Positions 5,430-6,573 of a stretch of DNA of 6,573 bases are shown here, in pieces. Source of the DNA: Campylobacterales bacterium. Lineage in GTDB: Bacteria > Campylobacterota > Campylobacteria > Campylobacterales > QNZT01. The number at the start of each line of letters is the position of its first letter. Within the stretch, counting starts at the first letter, position 1. The stretch spans positions 1 through 6,573 of the forward strand of contig JALWKJ010000053.1 of NCBI GenBank assembly GCA_027081495.1, in the 5' to 3' direction. Under the pieces are notes generated by a model. It was not told the DNA's origin. It did no database searches and was given only the letters and a program-made list of their open reading frames with translations. The position numbers and the translations under genes were made by a program.

Positions 5430-6573
5430 ATGGGCAAACAACGGGCAGAGCAGTTAAAAAACAATAAACTTATGGGAAAAAAAGTTAAGATTATTTATGA
5501 ACAGATTTGCGAAAAAGATATTGAAGAACTTTTGGAACTGTTTTTAAATCATCATGAAGATAAGAAAAATCCAAAATATAGACTCAGCAGAAAAAAAGTT
5601 TTGCAAAGATATATCAGAGAAGAAAAAGCCAGTATGCTAGACTTGAAAAAGCAGTTTACAAATTTGAAGATCGGTAAACTTTACCTGGAAAACGAACCTT
5701 TGTTTACGCCCGAACTCTTTTTTCAAAGCGATATTTCGTCATTTACCAAAAGAGCCAAGGAGTATCGAAAATTTTTGCATCGATCCTCCTTGGATGTCGA
5801 TACCGAATATAAATATTTATATATGTACGATTTTGCAAATAAACAGATTCATTGCACTCTATCTAAAAAATTCAGTTATTATAAAATCGATTATGCTTAT
5901 GCCCAAAAAATTTTATGTGAAAAAGCCATAGAGGTAAAAGTTTATCCCGAAAATAAAAAAAATGTAGGATTTTATACAGGCTTGGTAAAACGACACGATA
6001 CGCAGATAATATTTACGCTTTTTAACGAATATGACTATATTACGGCTTTGTTTAATACATCACTTAAAAGCTCTCCTCAAACACCGTTATATAAAGATCA
6101 TCTTTTCGGCGTCGCCGTCGGTATCAGCGATCATAATCAAAAAATACCGGTGGCGAAGAAGGTCGTAATGACCAAAAAAATTTTAAAAGAGTTGGAGCTT
6201 GAACATCTTTATCTTATTTTAAACGAGACTCAGATGATCGAAGCAAAAGAAAATTTATACGCTCTTGAATCCGGCGATAAACCGGATGCTTCATATCTGT
6301 CGAAATATCAGCATAAAATAGATGATATTCATACATTTTTTTCTAACATAAAATATTCGCCGAAAATTAAAACATCTATCATGAATCATATGGTTTTTAC
6401 GGAATTTCATGTATTTAAAAATATGTATAGCAAATTTGCTTCATCACAAGAGTATTTTTTGTATGACAGAAAAAGGATATATCTGGAGTTTTTAAGATAT
6501 CTTCATATTTATCGCCCTAAAAGCGTTTTTATAGCTTTACCTATCTTTGAAGAGCAAACGAATATCTTTTTAT
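5430..6573 (+). CDS. Protein of unknown function, 3' end beyond the window
   Basis: An open frame starts at the ATG at 5430 with AGGA seven bases upstream (5419-5422). It continues without a stop to the window end, giving at least 381 residues. I do not recognise it. It has no signal peptide or clear transmembrane helix and looks like a soluble cytoplasmic protein. The first 115 residues are highly charged and helical (many Lys, Glu, Arg). Residues about 125-250 look like alternating beta-strands (for example Y-K-Y-L-Y-M-Y-D-F and L-F-G-V-A-V-G-I). Residues about 250-360 look helical again, rich in His, Tyr and Phe. Tyrosine, phenylalanine and lysine are abundant. No helix-turn-helix, nucleotide-binding or nuclease motif stood out. 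Met15 is a less likely alternative start. It is separated from the minus-strand small gene by 170 bases, so it has its own promoter, not clearly identified. Confidence 0.85.
   Translation, partial: MGKQRAEQLKNNKLMGKKVKIIYEQICEKDIEELLELFLNHHEDKKNPKYRLSRKKVLQRYIREEKASMLDLKKQFTNLKIGKLYLENEPLFTPELFFQSDISSFTKRAKEYRKFLHRSSLDVDTEYKYLYMYDFANKQIHCTLSKKFSYYKIDYAYAQKILCEKAIEVKVYPENKKNVGFYTGLVKRHDTQIIFTLFNEYDYITALFNTSLKSSPQTPLYKDHLFGVAVGISDHNQKIPVAKKVVMTKKILKELELEHLYLILNETQMIEAKENLYALESGDKPDASYLSKYQHKIDDIHTFFSNIKYSPKIKTSIMNHMVFTEFHVFKNMYSKFASSQEYFLYDRKRIYLEFLRYLHIYRPKSVFIALPIFEEQTNIFL

Noticed and set aside
1..6573. CRISPR array, transposon ends or insertion sequence
   Set aside because: No regularly spaced repeats, transposase frame or terminal inverted repeats were seen.

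Overview
The window is AT-rich DNA with dense, short-spaced genes. It looks like the chromosome of a member of the Campylobacterota, probably a sulfur-oxidising type such as Sulfurimonas or a relative. That placement is inferred from three things: an HQWRQPL-type sensor kinase common in that group, a bactofilin, and a pair of exported rhodanese-like proteins carrying an S-R-P-x-P-P-F-x-I-Q-P signature. No 16S rRNA or other firm marker is present, so it is tentative.

Layout. Bases 1-171 hold no gene, only AT-rich sequence with a possible terminator. An orphan membrane histidine kinase lies on the minus strand (172-1665), followed by a 218-base gap. A minus-strand bactofilin (1884-2597) is divergent from a plus-strand cluster across a 151-base intergenic region. 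The cluster has three tightly spaced genes: two paralogous exported rhodanese-domain proteins (2749-3381 and 3383-4048) and a membrane-anchored LysM protein (4058-4969). A tRNA-Pro with anticodon GGG follows at 5009-5086. Opposite its 3' end, on the minus strand, is a 64-residue membrane-protein gene (5065-5259) with a near-consensus promoter and a strong ribosome binding site; its last codons are antisense to the tRNA. A plus-strand gene of unknown function begins at 5430 and runs off the window with at least 381 codons.

How the parts may work together. The rhodanese pair and the LysM protein have intergenic gaps of one and nine bases, so they are very probably co-transcribed, and all three appear to act on the outer face of the inner membrane or in the periplasm. 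The most notable observation concerns the two rhodaneses. The upstream copy keeps the catalytic-loop cysteine (Cys168) but has no cysteines in its N-terminal signature. The downstream copy has serine at the catalytic position (Ser175) but carries a C-P-P-F-C pair (Cys71, Cys75). This suggests division of labour after duplication. The bactofilin (cytoskeleton/cell shape) and the LysM protein (peptidoglycan) both point to the cell envelope, but a functional link between them is only inference.

No mobile element, CRISPR array, integrase or phage gene was seen.
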